Positions 7,634 through 10,002 of a stretch of DNA of 10,002 bases are shown one piece after another (positions within the stretch are counted from its first letter, which is position 1; each line of letters starts with the position of its first letter). Position numbers and translations under genes: made by a program. The notes under the pieces are model-generated. The model saw nothing but the letters and a program-made list of their open reading frames with translations, was not told the DNA's origin and did no database searches. The stretch lies in assembly GCA_020859645.1 (NCBI GenBank), contig JAJBVU010000232.1:1-10002 (forward strand). Direction: 5' to 3'. The DNA is from Eubacterium sp. (lineage in GTDB: Bacteria > Bacillota > Clostridia > Lachnospirales > CAG-274).

Positions 7634-9673
7634 ATGAAGTATTCATTAAACGATTATTCACAATACATAGAAAATAAGTGCACAAGGGTAATAGTATATC
7701 CCAATAAGGAAACAGGGGCTGCAATTGTGTCTGCATATTTTTCCGAAAAAGTCAACATTATTCCTCTTTGGAAATTGTTCGGCAGTACACTTGAAATATT
7801 GCCGAGCCCCAAAAGAGTTATTAAAGCCATACGTGAGGCTTCAAAAGAAACTGACAAGCCTTTATTATTTGTGGGGATTGATTCTTATTTATCATTAATA
7901 ACAACAGGCGGCAGAAAAGACTTTTTTATAGGCGTAAGAAGTCTTTTGGACGAACAAAAATCATTTGCCCATTTATTAATCGGCAGCACTTATTTTTGCG
8001 GCAGTATTATGCATAATCCCAAATATGAAGGGGCAATGCAAATTGTTTATTTTAAAGGAAATACAGAAGAAAAAGATTTAAGCATTACCCTTCTGCCCTC
8101 TTACTGGGCTGCGGAAAGCTGTCTGCTGAAAAATCCGGCTGAAGCAATGCAGCAGCTGGGCGATTATATGCCTTCGGGCAGCTATGTTTTTGCAGTCAGT
8201 GAAGCCGGCTTACCCCTGACCGGCTATAATGATGTATCTGTCTTAAGAGATCCTAACAGGGCTTTAAAAAGATTATATAAAATAGATGCGGATTTTACTG
8301 AAAATCAAGCAGATATTCTTCTCAGAGAGTGCTCAGGGAAGGTTAAATCCCCTGTTGATGTGATTACAGAAAGATTCGGTGAAGAAAATCTCACCTGCAG
8401 TAAGGCTCCCTTAAGACTTTTCGAATTAAAAAATGATGAACTGTGGGGTTTATATATTTGGCTTCTGAAATTACGTATTAACAAGAATACATTTTTATTC
8501 AAGGTTCTTCAGCGGTGTACCGTTCCCGAGAATTTCATTGAGCAATATATTGTCGATGCGGCAGCGGAATTAATGGAAGATAAAAACGCCGGGGTTTATG
8601 CAGCCGAAAGGGCAGCCGCTCTCGCAAATTTTAACTCTGCAGAACCGCTTATATCAAAATTTGTGTCGGCAACAGAAAACAATGCGGCTTCAATACAATT
8701 TTTGAACTGCGGAACAAAAACCGAAATGGAAGGGTTGATCCGCCGTGCCGCTATGTATGACTTAAATATTGAACTGCCCGATGTTTTTGATGCTGCAGAT
8801 CCCATATTAAAATATTATATTTCGCCGGGCTTTGATTACATGATGAATAAAAGTCTGACAGAATACTTTACAAAATTGCGCTGTTTCAGAATTAAAAATT
8901 ATGTTGATAAGTCCTTTGTAGATGAAGCATATAAAGCCGAAGTGCCTAAAGAAATTAATAAAAGAGATCAGATAATAGGAAAATATGACGACGGAAATAC
9001 GGCTTTGCTTGTTGTAGACGGGCTGGGAGCCGAATATTACCCTTTGCTTATAAATATGGCTAAACTAAATAATCTGAATATTGAAGAAAAGCAGATAGTG
9101 GAGGTAAATTTGCCTACATCAACAAGGTTTAACCGTATTAAATGGAGCAGGGAAAATGAACTTAAGCGGGTTATGCGTGTAGACAATATATCTCATGACG
9201 GTTATTCAAAATATGAAAAATGCGGATATGAGGAGAATTTAGCCGAAGTGTTTTCACTGTTTCAAAAAACCATATTAACACGTGTTGTTTTGGGTCTTAA
9301 TAATTATAAACGGGTTGTTTTGACAGCGGATCACGGCTCTTCATATTTGGCTTTAAATGCACAAAAACTGAAGCTTGCCCGTACAATTGAATGGAACAAT
9401 CCGGATGACTGGCGGTTTACATCACTGCCTAACGAAATAGAAGCCGCAGATGATTTAGAAGCCGTATACAGACCGGAGGACGGATTTACTTATTATGCGG
9501 TAAAAGGCTATAACAGACTGTCGAAATCGGGAGGCAAATTATACGGACTTCACGGAGGAGCGTCTCTTGAAGAAAGGTTAGTGCCCTTTGTGGTGTTTTC
9601 TAACGAGGCTTTGTCCGAACCGGAAGAGGAAACGGCAGCTCAGTTTATAGAAGATGATGATTTTGATATATGA
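7634..9673 (+). CDS. pglZ: PglZ-domain protein of the BREX system (alkaline phosphatase superfamily)
   Basis: PglZ is the protein shared by all BREX types and has an alkaline-phosphatase-superfamily metal-binding core. In this 679-residue protein that core is C-terminal. It shows LLVVDGLGAEY (458-468) with metal ligand candidate D462, and LPTSTRF (493-499), which supplies the likely Thr/Ser nucleophile. VVLTADHGSSY (561-571) gives D566 and H567, and LHGGASLEERLVPF (639-652) gives H640. The first roughly 440 residues are helical and specific to BREX PglZ proteins; I see no separate enzyme there. The C-terminus is strongly acidic (EEET...EDDDFD). No signal peptide or membrane segment is present, so the protein is cytoplasmic. 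The ATG follows the ATPase stop codon by 3 bases, with GGAG at 7621-7624 as ribosome site. PglZ homologues have been linked to nuclease or phosphodiesterase activity and to binding partner BREX proteins; which applies here cannot be read from sequence. Confidence 0.9.
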   Translation: MKYSLNDYSQYIENKCTRVIVYPNKETGAAIVSAYFSEKVNIIPLWKLFGSTLEILPSPKRVIKAIREASKETDKPLLFVGIDSYLSLITTGGRKDFFIGVRSLLDEQKSFAHLLIGSTYFCGSIMHNPKYEGAMQIVYFKGNTEEKDLSITLLPSYWAAESCLLKNPAEAMQQLGDYMPSGSYVFAVSEAGLPLTGYNDVSVLRDPNRALKRLYKIDADFTENQADILLRECSGKVKSPVDVITERFGEENLTCSKAPLRLFELKNDELWGLYIWLLKLRINKNTFLFKVLQRCTVPENFIEQYIVDAAAELMEDKNAGVYAAERAAALANFNSAEPLISKFVSATENNAASIQFLNCGTKTEMEGLIRRAAMYDLNIELPDVFDAADPILKYYISPGFDYMMNKSLTEYFTKLRCFRIKNYVDKSFVDEAYKAEVPKEINKRDQIIGKYDDGNTALLVVDGLGAEYYPLLINMAKLNNLNIEEKQIVEVNLPTSTRFNRIKWSRENELKRVMRVDNISHDGYSKYEKCGYEENLAEVFSLFQKTILTRVVLGLNNYKRVVLTADHGSSYLALNAQKLKLARTIEWNNPDDWRFTSLPNEIEAADDLEAVYRPEDGFTYYAVKGYNRLSKSGGKLYGLHGGASLEERLVPFVVFSNEALSEPEEETAAQFIEDDDFDI

Positions 9674-9693
9674 TTAAACAGCTTAAGCGGTTA

Positions 9694-9700
9694 GGGAGGA
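9694..9700 (+). promoter_or_regulatory. Ribosome binding site of brxL
   Basis: GGGAGGA lies a few bases before the ATG at 9705, inside the 31-base gap after pglZ. It is among the strongest Shine-Dalgarno sequences in the window and supports this start for the truncated brxL. The gap holds no terminator-like hairpin. Confidence 0.5.
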
Positions 9701-9704
9701 AGCT

Positions 9705-10002
9705 ATGTATAATATTGATAAACTGAAACGGAATTTTCCGCAGACTTCAATTTATAAAGATAAATCCATTAATGCTATTTTTAAAACAGCTAAAATAGAA
9801 TCTTTTTTGCGGGACTGGATTATCAGAAAAAAAGCCGGACCCGATGGGCGTATTCAAGACACAGACGCACTGAGTGAATATATAAGCAGGACCATTCCCA
9901 GACAGGATGAACGAAGTAATTTAGAAGACGCAGCAAGAACAAACGGTGAAACCAGACCCTTTCTTGCCAAAATTAATATTTCTTTTAATTCTGCTGCTAA
10001 TT
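9705..10002 (+). CDS. brxL: BrxL, Lon-like BREX protein (N-terminal part, cut by window end)
   Basis: Only the first 99 codons are present; the frame is open to the window edge, so no stop is seen. The fragment begins MYNIDKLKRNFPQTSIYKD and continues with SFLRDWIIRKK (33-43), GPDGRIQDTDALSEYI and a segment NGETRPFLAKINISFN (80-95). This resembles the N-terminal region of BrxL (Lon-related) proteins: an FP...V/IYKD start, a helical region and a conserved beta segment near residue 85. In the family this region precedes an AAA+ module and a Lon-protease-like C-terminus, both of which would lie beyond the window. BrxL proteins form DNA-binding ring assemblies and are needed for defence in several BREX types. 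The place after pglZ matches type 4 gene order. The call depends on a short fragment plus context. Confidence 0.72.
   Translation, partial: MYNIDKLKRNFPQTSIYKDKSINAIFKTAKIESFLRDWIIRKKAGPDGRIQDTDALSEYISRTIPRQDERSNLEDAARTNGETRPFLAKINISFNSAAN

Noticed and set aside
9705..9715. The 11-base string ATGTATAATAT at the brxL start also occurs at 7-17
   Set aside because: Both copies are AT-rich and short, and at brxL it is explained by the first codons. No -35 box lies at proper spacing, so neither a repeat element nor an internal promoter is supported.
9670..9726. Small 18-codon frame starting at the ATG that overlaps the pglZ stop (ATGA) and running into brxL
   Set aside because: It is very short, has no clear ribosome site of its own and overlaps the brxL start. 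It could aid coupling but there is no evidence that it encodes a peptide.
1..10002. Search for CRISPR repeats, tRNA or rRNA genes, insertion sequence ends or tandem repeats
   Set aside because: Coding sequence fills almost the whole window and no repeated units, clover-leaf genes or transposase motifs were seen.

Overview
The window is a single-strand, tightly packed defence operon that reads as a type 4 BREX (bacteriophage exclusion) locus. In order on the + strand it holds a leader gene of unknown function (134-1057), brxP (1050-3434), a large P-loop ATPase of the brxC/pglY class (3437-7630), pglZ (7634-9673) and the first 99 codons of brxL (from 9705, cut by the window edge). The type 4 assignment rests on gene order and on motifs visible in the proteins. 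No database search was possible.

The sequence suggests a low-G+C bacterium. Hand counts over a few 60-base lines give about 28-48% G+C. Strong AGGAGG-like ribosome sites precede most genes. A clostridial member of the Bacillota fits, but the window has no taxonomic marker gene and AT-rich members of other phyla, such as Treponema, remain possible.

Layout: 1-133 is a short leader with a consensus -10 hexamer at 10-15 and a dyad at 39-61. The first two genes overlap by 8 bases. The next two junctions have gaps of 2 and 3 bases, and pglZ and brxL are separated by 31 bases with a strong ribosome site. There is no room for internal terminators, so the set is probably one transcript with coupled translation. 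No RNA gene, insertion sequence or CRISPR array was seen, and no stretch over 300 bases lacks a gene.

How the genes may work together: BrxP combines a PAPS-reductase/DndC-like sulfur-chemistry domain, a two-cluster ferredoxin segment and a C-terminal DUF4007-like domain. PglZ has alkaline-phosphatase-superfamily metal-site motifs. The BrxC-like ATPase and BrxL are the presumed DNA-associated motor and AAA+/Lon-like components. No DNA methyltransferase (PglX) is present in the window, so self/non-self marking, if it occurs, may depend on BrxP, for example by sulfur modification of DNA. That is inference. The leader gene is the least explained part of the locus and the best candidate for an undescribed component.
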